64,000 nt of DNA from Planctomycetota bacterium (GTDB lineage Bacteria > Planctomycetota > Phycisphaerae > Phycisphaerales > Phycisphaeraceae). Positions 1 through 7,425 of this stretch are shown here, one piece after another. The notes under the pieces were generated by a model. The model did not search any database, was not told where the DNA came from, and saw only the letters and a list, made by a program, of their open reading frames with translations. How positions within the stretch are numbered: position 1 is the first letter of the stretch; every line of letters begins with the position of its first letter. Location: assembly GCA_021413865.1 (NCBI GenBank), contig JAIOPN010000062.1, positions 1-64,000 on the forward strand, in the 5' to 3' direction. The position numbers were made by a program, and so were the translations under genes.

Positions 1-1
1 C

Positions 2-178
2 TACCACCTCGGCGACGACATCGGCGAAACCCGCAACGTCGCCGGCGACGAGCCGGGCCGCGTGAAGCAGCTCCATCAATTGCTCAAGGAGTGGCGCGCG
101 GGGATGAACGCACGCATGCCGGCGCGGAACCCGAACTGGAACCCCCCCGCCACCCCGGGAACCGCGGCGACGGTGTGA
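2..178 (+). CDS. Sulfatase, C-terminal fragment (cut by window start)
   Basis: This is the last 58 codons of a gene that enters from the left edge. The peptide reads YHLGDDIGETRNVAGDEPG and ends in a Pro/Asn-rich tail with ARMPARNPNW. The pattern 'Y(D/H)L..D.GE..N.A...P..V..L...L..W' followed by a proline-rich end is typical of the C-terminus of planctomycetal arylsulfatase/choline-sulfatase-type enzymes. These use a formylglycine residue to hydrolyse sulfate esters of polysaccharides and are usually exported. The catalytic domain lies outside the window, so substrate and export signal cannot be judged. Confidence 0.7.
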   Translation, partial: YHLGDDIGETRNVAGDEPGRVKQLHQLLKEWRAGMNARMPARNPNWNPPATPGTAATV

Positions 179-183
179 GGCTC

Positions 184-346
184 TTCCCCTCTCCCCTCCG
201 GGGAGAGGGTGGCGAGTCCGCGAGCCGGGTGAGGGGCGCGTCACCGGCAACCATGTCGCTTGTGTTTACGAAGGTTCCCCGAATTTTGGGCGTTTACCCC
301 TCACCCGCCGCGAAGACGCGGCACCCTCTCCCCAAGGGGCGAGGGA
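184..346. repeat. Dispersed nested palindrome, copy A
   Basis: The left part reads CCCCTCTCCCCTCCGGGGAG followed by a GGTGAGGGG block. The right part reads CCCCTCACCC then CCCTCTCCCC, so the two ends are inverted copies of each other, with divergent sequence between. The same layout recurs at 22697-22834, 24828-24966 and 28953-29090. The copy fills the space between the sulfatase tail and the convergent cytochrome gene, where it could act as a bidirectional terminator or RNA-stabilising structure (inference). Confidence 0.85.
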
Positions 347-347
347 A

Positions 348-3300
348 TCACCGCGCGCCGGGGCGGCGCGGGCCCGGGCGGAGCGCGGCGGGTTTGTCCG
401 CGGGCTTCTCGCTCGACGCAGGCGCGGTGGTAGGCCCATTGAACGGCAGCGGCTCCCCGCGCGGCGTGTCCGTCACCGTCCAGATTTTCCCGTCACGCAG
501 GTACATGCGTTGCATCTCGACAAAATTCAGCGGGCGTGCCCCCCACCGGCCGAACACCGCCACCTGGTCGCCCGATTCATCCACCGCGCGGTCGCGGTCA
601 AGCGGTTTGCTGATCGCCAGCGCCGGGCCCTCTGTGCGCCGCACCGCGATCACGCGAGGCGCCAGCGGCGGGATGAAGCCGCGGAAGCGCGGCGTCGTGT
701 CGGGGCCCATGAGTTCCAGCACCTTCAGCCCGTTCACCCCGTCGGCGACGTAGGCGTAGAGCGAGGCGTTGGTCATCGCGATCTTCACATCGCGGCAGTC
801 GTTGAGCTTCCCGCCGTCGTTGAAGAGGGTGGAGAGCACGGGCTTCTCGGGGTTGGTGACGTCGATGATCGCCAGGCCATCCTTGCCGTCGGCGACGAAG
901 GCCCATGTGCGCGCGACATAGACACGGTGTGCGTCGGCCAGCGGGATGGTCGCCGCCGGAACCGGCTTGGGCGCGGCGGGGTTCGTGACGTCGATCACCT
1001 TGAACCCGTCGGCGTCGGTGACGAAGGCGTAGCGGAACTGCACCGCGACACTGCGCGGGTCTCGCAGCGTGTCGGAACCAACATGAGCGGCGACCTTCGG
1101 GTCGGTGGGCTTGTCCAGGTCGATCACGGCGAGACCGGATTTCGAGGTGACGAAGGCGTTGTGCCCCGCGAGAGTGAGGTGCGTCAGGCCGGTGAGCTGG
1201 CCGCCGGGGTTGAAGGCGGCCGAGCCGTCGGCGAGCTTCGCACGCTCGAGGAAATTGTTTTGCGGGTCGCCATCCAGGAGCGTTGCGGCGCTGGTGAGGA
1301 TCAAGCCTTCCTCGCTGTCGCCGATGTAGAGGTAGGCGTACATCGGGTGGATCGGCTGCTCGCGGTTGATGTGCCAGGCCTGGGGCTCATCGAGGCCGAC
1401 GGCGCGGGGCTTGGTGGGGTCGGAGGAGAGCCGTTCGCGCACCGGGTCCACGCCGAGCGTGGTCGGGCTGGCGACGGCGACGCAGTTTTTCGTGTCGAAC
1501 CCGAGCCGTTGGCCCAGCGGGGAGACCGGGGCGGTGACGATGCGTTCGCTAAAGCCCTTGTTGTCGATGTTGGCGATGTCGAAAACATAAAATCCGGCGC
1601 GGCCGCGCGCGGCGTAGAGGTATTCGCCGCGGAGCTGAAGGTCGAGGATTTCGGCGCCGCTCGCGGGGGGGCCGGCGTCGTGGTGGTGGGATTCTTCGAG
1701 CAGGAGCGCCCCTCCGGGGCGGCCGCTAAGCGCGGGGTCGCGCTTCATGGATTTGAACTCGTCCGGGTACGCCAGCGTGTGCAGGTGCGAGCCGTACACC
1801 GCCTGCGGCTCGTCGTGCTCCGTGACGGCCACCGCCTCCAACCCGTGCGGGCCCGTCGCCACATACGCGTACCGCCCCATGAAATTGACGAAATTCGTCC
1901 CCTGCAACAGGAGCTGCGCCATCCACGCGTTGTTCGAGTTGTCCTCCGCCAGGTGGCAGTCGGAGCACATCTTGGTCGTGCCCACGCCGCCGGTCGCGTG
2001 CGGGAAGTGCGGGTTGAACGCCTGCCCGGAAAAACCCTCGCCCGAGACGGTCTGCTGCTGGTGATAGACCCACTCACGGTTCTGGTTCTGGCTGGAGACC
2101 AGCACCGCCGACGAGGAGCGCACGGGGACGATCTTGCCCCCCTTCACCGAGCCGTCCCGCCCGAGCATGAAGACGTCGTCGCGCAGCACCTGGAAGTTGT
2201 ACTGCGTGTAGTTGCGGGTAAAGAGATTTTCATTGTGCAGCATCGGGGCGCGCTGATTGGCCTTCATGCGCAGGTGGCAGCCGAAGCAGGAGGTCATCCA
2301 CGACGTGTGGCAGGTGTAGCACTCCATGTCGTCGGTGGAGTGGGCGAGTCTCGACGCGGGCCTGGATTTCACGTCCGGCGATCCGATGAGCGGAAGGTCG
2401 CCCCATGTGGCGCCGTCCTTGCGGATGGTCTTGGCGTAGCGTGAAAGCTTCGCCGACTCCGGGTGCGCGAGCGACCACGTCGACGCGGGGTTGAGCGTGT
2501 CGTGCGTCTGCGTGACGGCCCACTCGACGGCGGGGTCGAGCGACGACCGCTGGATGAGGGCGCCGGCCCGCCACTCGAAGCGTCGCTTGCGCTCCTTGCC
2601 CACGCCGACCCACATCTTGGAGAGGTCGGTCCCACCCGGCGGCGCGGCGACGCCGGAGGTGCGGAGCGTGGACTGCTTGTCGTACGTGCCGTGGCAGTCG
2701 ATGCAGGTGATCTCGGTGGCGTTGCGCGTCTCGCCGTAGAGCCTGCCGTTGCCGTGCACGTCCTGGTCGAAGTGGCAATCAACGCACTGCATGCCGCGCT
2801 CGAGGTGGATGTCCTTGAGGTGCACGGCCTTGGTCCACTTGTCCGGATCATCGGGATCGATCTGCTTGCCGGCACGGTCGATCATGTTGCCCTGACGGTC
2901 CTTCTTGAAGACGGCGCGGAATACCCAACCGTGGCCGTGGAAGTCGGCGAATTGGTTGTGCTTAAGGGAGTCGTTGAAGACGGGGTCGGTTTTTTTCCCA
3001 TCTCCATCAACCGCACGCGGCTCACCCGTGCGCTCCAGGAAATCCTTGCCCGCCGTCACGCCCGTGTGCGACACCGCTTCCGGATACAGATCACCCCACA
3101 ACCCGCGCAGCTGCGCCCCCTCCGGGTTCTTGCGGTTGGCGAGCCATTCCTGCTCGGGCGTGGGTTTGTGCGACGCGTTGGGGTACATCGCCTCGCCGTC
3201 GGACTCGTTGTCCCACCACATGTAGCCCAGGTAGCTGTTCGCGTAGCTGGTGCCGGGGTGGATGTGGCAGGTGATGCATTGCGAGTTGGGGATGGAGTTC

Positions 3301-4622
3301 GTGAAGGCGTGTTTGATCGGGTGACCGGGTTCATCTTTCGGAACTGTCGGATCGACGGAGGCGGACCGCCCGCGGTTGCCGAGCACCGCCAGCACACCGG
3401 AGTGAGCAGGATCGCGGTCGTTCGCATAAGGCGTGTGGCAGGCGGTGCAGCCCGAGGCGCGGAAGTCGCCGGCGTGGTCGTTGGTGCCGGGGAAATTCAG
3501 CACGGGGTCGAGCAGCCGCGTCTTCTGCAAACCCAGGAAAACCGGGTCGGTGCGCGTGAGCGTGCCCAGCCCGCGCACGGACAATCCCTTGTCGGGCTTG
3601 CCGGGTTCGCCGAGCGGGTTGGGCGTGCCGGCCTCGTTGGGGGCGGCATTCGGCGTCGCGCCGCCGGGGACGGGGAGGCGCGTGCCGCGCTCGAAGATGC
3701 GCAGGATGTTGCCGGGCTGCGCGATGTTCCAGACCGGCAGCGGCGTGAGCGAGGGGAGCACGCCTTGTTTTTCCATCTCGTCGCGCGTGGGCCAACGCAC
3801 GTCGGCGACGAGCCGCTTCTCTTCCTTGCTCCACTTCGCGGAGTCCAGATCGATCACGCCGCGCAACTCCTGCGGCAGGCCAAACGGTGAGTAGCTCTCG
3901 CCGTACACCGGGAGCTTGTTGGGGACCGAGCCGTTGTTGTAGAGCGCGGCGCTCCAGAGCATCGCCCCGTGGGTCATCATGCCCTGGCGCACGGCCGTCA
4001 CCTGCTCGGCGTGGCAGGCGGCGCAGGCGAAGTCGGCCACGCGCAGGTCGCCGGGGTTGATGAACCGCACAAACTCGGGGGATTCCTGGTTCAGCAACGC
4101 GTACACGTCGGTGCGTCGCCGACGGCGGTGCGCGGCGGCGGGGTCGTCGTGCCCCGCGTGCTCGCCGAACGGACGGCCGTCAATCAGGTCGTCGCCGAAC
4201 CACGCGGCGAGATTGCGCGGCGGGACGTGCGCATTGTGCATCAGCGCGTAATAGGGCGTGGTGCCGGGCTCGATATTTTCGGCGCGCGTAACCGTCGCAT
4301 CACCGCCGTGGCAATCCGCGCAGCCGATCGCGAGCGTCCGCCCCGGGTGCATGTCGGCGTCGTCCGTCTGCCCGTGGCAGGTGATGCAGCCGGCGGACTT
4401 GGCGGCGGCGGCCTCGCTGGTCTGCGCTTTTGGCGCGGGGTCGGCCATGCGCCTGACGAGTTCATCGTGCGCCTTGCCCGGGTCGCTGATGGTGGCCACA
4501 TACTCCGGGTCCCACGCCGCACCGCCCCGCCAGTACTTCGCGTGCTCACACGCAAACAGCACGGCGGCCGCACCCGCGAGCAGCGCCACGAACCGCGTCT
4601 TGTGCCATCGTGCCTTGGTCAT
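348..4622 (-). CDS. Decaheme c-type cytochrome with C-terminal LVIVD-like beta-propeller
   Basis: A 1424-residue exported protein. The N-terminus has a hydrophobic stretch ending LFAC, compatible with a lipoprotein signal. Ten CxxCH heme-binding motifs are visible at roughly residues 78, 100, 197, 390, 447, 611, 637, 765, 777 and 884 (CITCH, CADCH, CAACH, CTACH, CITCH, CVDCH, CIDCH, CYTCH, CFGCH, CSDCH). From about residue 950 the heme motifs stop and LVIVD-type repeats follow (VIDLDKP, VIDVTNP, IIDVTNP), expected to form a beta-propeller. The gene starts one base after the stop of the upstream outer-membrane protein gene, so the two are probably translationally coupled. A role in periplasmic or outer-surface electron transfer is likely from family knowledge; the electron donor and acceptor are unknown. 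No cytochrome maturation gene is nearby. Confidence 0.85.
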   Translation of the reverse strand: MTKARWHKTRFVALLAGAAAVLFACEHAKYWRGGAAWDPEYVATISDPGKAHDELVRRMADPAPKAQTSEAAAAKSAGCITCHGQTDDADMHPGRTLAIGCADCHGGDATVTRAENIEPGTTPYYALMHNAHVPPRNLAAWFGDDLIDGRPFGEHAGHDDPAAAHRRRRRTDVYALLNQESPEFVRFINPGDLRVADFACAACHAEQVTAVRQGMMTHGAMLWSAALYNNGSVPNKLPVYGESYSPFGLPQELRGVIDLDSAKWSKEEKRLVADVRWPTRDEMEKQGVLPSLTPLPVWNIAQPGNILRIFERGTRLPVPGGATPNAAPNEAGTPNPLGEPGKPDKGLSVRGLGTLTRTDPVFLGLQKTRLLDPVLNFPGTNDHAGDFRASGCTACHTPYANDRDPAHSGVLAVLGNRGRSASVDPTVPKDEPGHPIKHAFTNSIPNSQCITCHIHPGTSYANSYLGYMWWDNESDGEAMYPNASHKPTPEQEWLANRKNPEGAQLRGLWGDLYPEAVSHTGVTAGKDFLERTGEPRAVDGDGKKTDPVFNDSLKHNQFADFHGHGWVFRAVFKKDRQGNMIDRAGKQIDPDDPDKWTKAVHLKDIHLERGMQCVDCHFDQDVHGNGRLYGETRNATEITCIDCHGTYDKQSTLRTSGVAAPPGGTDLSKMWVGVGKERKRRFEWRAGALIQRSSLDPAVEWAVTQTHDTLNPASTWSLAHPESAKLSRYAKTIRKDGATWGDLPLIGSPDVKSRPASRLAHSTDDMECYTCHTSWMTSCFGCHLRMKANQRAPMLHNENLFTRNYTQYNFQVLRDDVFMLGRDGSVKGGKIVPVRSSSAVLVSSQNQNREWVYHQQQTVSGEGFSGQAFNPHFPHATGGVGTTKMCSDCHLAEDNSNNAWMAQLLLQGTNFVNFMGRYAYVATGPHGLEAVAVTEHDEPQAVYGSHLHTLAYPDEFKSMKRDPALSGRPGGALLLEESHHHDAGPPASGAEILDLQLRGEYLYAARGRAGFYVFDIANIDNKGFSERIVTAPVSPLGQRLGFDTKNCVAVASPTTLGVDPVRERLSSDPTKPRAVGLDEPQAWHINREQPIHPMYAYLYIGDSEEGLILTSAATLLDGDPQNNFLERAKLADGSAAFNPGGQLTGLTHLTLAGHNAFVTSKSGLAVIDLDKPTDPKVAAHVGSDTLRDPRSVAVQFRYAFVTDADGFKVIDVTNPAAPKPVPAATIPLADAHRVYVARTWAFVADGKDGLAIIDVTNPEKPVLSTLFNDGGKLNDCRDVKIAMTNASLYAYVADGVNGLKVLELMGPDTTPRFRGFIPPLAPRVIAVRRTEGPALAISKPLDRDRAVDESGDQVAVFGRWGARPLNFVEMQRMYLRDGKIWTVTDTPRGEPLPFNGPTTAPASSEKPADKPAALRPGPRRPGAR

Positions 4623-4623
4623 G

Positions 4624-6564
4624 TCAGTACGTCAGCGTGATCCCGGTGAAGACCTGGTAGAGCATCGTCCTGGTCTCATAGATATCCGTGAATCCCTGGC
4701 CGGGGAAGAAGAGCGACCCGCCGACGGAGAGGATCACGTTGTTGTTCAGGAACGGCCGGTACTGCCAGACCATGTCGGCCTCGCAGCCCAGGTGTGTGTC
4801 CACATGCTGCTGGTTCAGCAGCAGTTCCACGCTCGCCGTGTCCGCCATCCAGATCGAGTTGACGTTTACGCTCGCGCGCAGCTTGGGCGTGACCTCCACG
4901 TCCAGCCCGCCGCCGACCAGGATCGTGCCGGGGTTGACGTAGTTGCTCTGCCCCTCGCCCTTGGTCGAGGTGAGGTCGTTGTAAAAGCTCTTGGCGCTGG
5001 TGAGGTTCACGCCCAGCAGCCGCAGCGCCTGGCTCTGGTAGAAGCTCGAGGGCCCGCCGGCAAACGTCGGGTTGTCCACGATGCCGTCGAACCCGCCCGC
5101 CCTGCCGTCCGTCGGGTCGCCGTCGCCGCTGGCGTAGAGCACCGAGAATTTAGGCCGCAGCCAGTCCACGTCCACGCTCAGCTCGACCGCGCCCATGTAG
5201 GCGCCGATGTCCACGCCGCGACCGGCGATCGGGTTGCCGTCGTCACGGCCGGTGACGTAGTAGAACGCGTGGTCGATGTTCAGCCGCCCGATGTGGCCGT
5301 CGCCGGTCCAGCCCAGGTAATACGCGTCGATGTTGTGCGGCAGCGGCGTGCCCGCCAATTCCGGGATCACCGGGAAGCCGTTGCTGTCGAACTCGGTATC
5401 CGACTGGTCGTGGTTCCAGTGGAACGAGACCTGCGTGTTGTAGCCGTGCCAAATGAAATCCTGCCAGGTCGCGTTGGCGATGAGCACCTGCTGCTCGCGC
5501 CACTTCAGCTCGGTAAGTTCGGAGTTGGTGTCCTTGTCACTCTGGTTGAAGAAGGCGAGGTTGTACTGGAGGCGGTTGGATTCGGCGTTGCCGAACACGC
5601 GCAGGCCGTCGGTCACGTCGCTGAAGACGAAGCCGCGGAAGTCGGAGATGAAGAACTGCCGCCCGGCACGCAGGGTGGCGACGTCGAAGTTCGGGCTCAG
5701 GTCCCCCAGGTGGTAATCGAGGAACGCCTCCTGGAGCGTGGCGAAGGCGTCGTCGCGCCGGTCGCCGTCGCGGACGTCGATGTTGACGCCGTTGTCTTCC
5801 TGCAACTCGAGGTGGTTGACGTTGAACGCCGGGGTGACGCGGATGAGCCAGTCGGGCGGGCGGTAGGCGGTGTAGCCCTGGAACAATTCAAAGCTCAGGA
5901 GGAACGTCTGGCTGATGAACAATTGTTTCCCGTCGCCGAAGGCGTCGAACTGCGACGAGTCCGCGGCGCTCACGCCCGAGGGGGTGGGCAGCCGGCGGTA
6001 GTTGAAGAACGTGTCAGAGATCGCGCTGGCGGAGAAAAAAAGGTTGCCCGCCCGGTTGATCGGGTAGTCCCCCTTGAGGACGTTGCGGTCGTAGGGGTTG
6101 AGCGCGTCGCCTTGGGTGTAGGGCGAGTCGCCGCCGGAGGCGTTCATGAGGAGCGGGTCGGAACCGGTCTGCCGGCCGTAGCGGTCCCAGCGCGGCCACC
6201 CCATCCGCCAGCGGTCAGGATGCGGGATGGCCGAGCCGTTGAGCGAGCGTGAGACGGTGACGGGCTGCGTGGCGGGTTTCCCGCCGGCATTGCCTAACGG
6301 GTCCACCGCGCGGCGGAAGTCGAGGTAACGCCGTTCCTCGTCGCTCAGATTCGGGTCGGGCGGCGCAGGTTTGGTTTCGGGTGCGGGTGAGGTGGTTGAA
6401 GCCGTGGCCGGCGATGTCGTGGCGGCGGCGGACGATGCGGGCGGAGGCACGGCGCTCTTTTTCGGCGGCGGCCCGGCGTGGGCGTGGCCACACAGCCCGA
6501 GAACGGCCAGCGCCAATCCCGTCACCACCGCGCGGTTTTTCAGACCCTCTGCTGCCGATCTCAA
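4624..6564 (-). CDS. Porin-like outer-membrane beta-barrel protein
   Basis: 646 residues from a TTG start with AGGGA upstream; a GTG about 11 codons further in is the alternative. A signal peptide (VVTGLALAVLGLCGHAHA) is followed by a Pro/Ala/Thr-rich linker. The rest alternates short amphipathic beta strands with Asp/Gly/Asn turns, for example RLQYNLAFFNQSDKDTN and QVSFHWNHDQSDTEFDSNG, and the protein ends in an aromatic residue (TGITLTY), as outer-membrane barrels do. Its stop precedes the decaheme cytochrome start by one base. Size and pairing recall the porin of Mtr-type porin-cytochrome conduits, but I see no specific MtrB hallmark such as an N-terminal CxxC in the mature protein. It could equally be a substrate porin. 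Confidence 0.7.
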   Translation of the reverse strand: MRSAAEGLKNRAVVTGLALAVLGLCGHAHAGPPPKKSAVPPPASSAAATTSPATASTTSPAPETKPAPPDPNLSDEERRYLDFRRAVDPLGNAGGKPATQPVTVSRSLNGSAIPHPDRWRMGWPRWDRYGRQTGSDPLLMNASGGDSPYTQGDALNPYDRNVLKGDYPINRAGNLFFSASAISDTFFNYRRLPTPSGVSAADSSQFDAFGDGKQLFISQTFLLSFELFQGYTAYRPPDWLIRVTPAFNVNHLELQEDNGVNIDVRDGDRRDDAFATLQEAFLDYHLGDLSPNFDVATLRAGRQFFISDFRGFVFSDVTDGLRVFGNAESNRLQYNLAFFNQSDKDTNSELTELKWREQQVLIANATWQDFIWHGYNTQVSFHWNHDQSDTEFDSNGFPVIPELAGTPLPHNIDAYYLGWTGDGHIGRLNIDHAFYYVTGRDDGNPIAGRGVDIGAYMGAVELSVDVDWLRPKFSVLYASGDGDPTDGRAGGFDGIVDNPTFAGGPSSFYQSQALRLLGVNLTSAKSFYNDLTSTKGEGQSNYVNPGTILVGGGLDVEVTPKLRASVNVNSIWMADTASVELLLNQQHVDTHLGCEADMVWQYRPFLNNNVILSVGGSLFFPGQGFTDIYETRTMLYQVFTGITLTY

Positions 6565-6692
6565 CTCACGTCCCTGACATGCACGACGGTTCCCTCCTCA
6601 CGCCGGGCGCACCGCGACCGGCGGCGTCATCCGTGACGCATGGAAATGATCGGCTCAACCGCGTGTTTGCCTGCGATATCGACGGACTCTTC

Positions 6693-6876
6693 GTAGGGTG
6701 GTGCTGAGTCCGCGAAGCCCACCGTCTTCGGTGTCCGGACGCCGGGTGCCACTGGGTCGGGCGTACTCGCCAGACCAGTGCCTTCGGGTACACGTTCAAT
6801 CGCACTGGTCGATGAGTACATCGACCAGTGCCACCCGACGCGGATGGTGGGCTTCGAAGACTCAGCACCACCCTAC
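6693..6876. mobile_element. MITE-like element with 31-bp terminal inverted repeats
   Basis: Left arm 6693-6723 begins GTAGGGTGGTGCTGAGTC. Right arm 6846-6876 is its reverse complement, with two mismatches over 31 bases. Two further hairpins lie inside: 6750-6780, imperfect, starting CACTGGGTC and ending GACCAGTG; and 6803-6830, perfect, CACTGGTCGATG/CATCGACCAGTG around an AGTA loop. No credible gene is encoded. The structure is that of a small non-autonomous element or a folded RNA; no clear target-site duplication was seen. The remainder of 6565-6900 shows no gene. Confidence 0.75.
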
Positions 6877-6900
6877 AAGCGAAGACCCGCCAACCCCCCC

Positions 6901-7296
6901 CTACCGCGTCAGGTGCCCCTCGCGCTCCCCGCCCCGCCGCACGCTCGAGAACTGAAAATAAACCAGCTCGTGGTCCGCCCGGAGCGTGTGCTCGACGCCG
7001 CGCACGCAGGCCACCATGTCGCCCGGCCCGAGTTGCAGCTCCCGCGTCACCCCGCCGGGCGTCCGCAGCGTGACCAGTGGCCGACCGGCCGTGAACCACC
7101 AGTACTCGTCGAAATCGTGGTAGTGCAGCTCCACGTCGGTGTTGGCGGGCAGGCGATACTCGTGAAACGTCGCCGCATCCACCGGCAGCAACAGCTCCGC
7201 GAGCAACCCACCCACCCGCTCGGGCCTGCGGGTGCGGACGACGCAGAGCGAGGGGTCCGTGATGCGATCGGCGGCGGAGGTTGCGGGTGCGGCCAT
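6901..7296 (-). CDS. Cupin-domain protein
   Basis: 131 residues. The start MAAPATS was chosen because GAAAGG lies about ten bases upstream; a longer reading frame exists but has no ribosome site. The core LHYHDFDEYWWFTAGRPLVTL, with its HxH and E, is cupin motif 1, a metal-binding jelly-roll, and the later LGPGDMVACVRGVEH is motif 2 with the fourth ligand histidine. Small stand-alone cupins of this type bind a metal and often act as sugar or small-molecule isomerases or dioxygenases. The substrate cannot be inferred. It is transcribed away from the LEPR-xLL gene at 7426, so both promoters must lie in the 129-bp gap between them. Confidence 0.75.
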   Translation of the reverse strand: MAAPATSAADRITDPSLCVVRTRRPERVGGLLAELLLPVDAATFHEYRLPANTDVELHYHDFDEYWWFTAGRPLVTLRTPGGVTRELQLGPGDMVACVRGVEHTLRADHELVYFQFSSVRRGGEREGHLTR

Positions 7297-7425
7297 GTGG
7301 GGTAAGCCTTTCGTAATCGCATGATACCCCGCACTTTCGCAAGCCCCGCCCCGCTGTAAACCGATACGACCCATTGCGGACCCCGCCCGCCGGGGGCGCG
7401 ATCGATATCTCTCAGGAGAGACGCC

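Noticed and set aside
510-3890. Long plus-strand frames (644 and 475 codons) opposite the decaheme cytochrome
   Set aside because: The minus-strand gene has ten CxxCH motifs and a signal sequence. The plus-strand frames are Arg/Val/His-rich mirror reading without any motif.
6627-6955. Short frames within the MITE-like element
   Set aside because: They arise from the inverted repeats on both strands, have no ribosome site and show no protein-like pattern.
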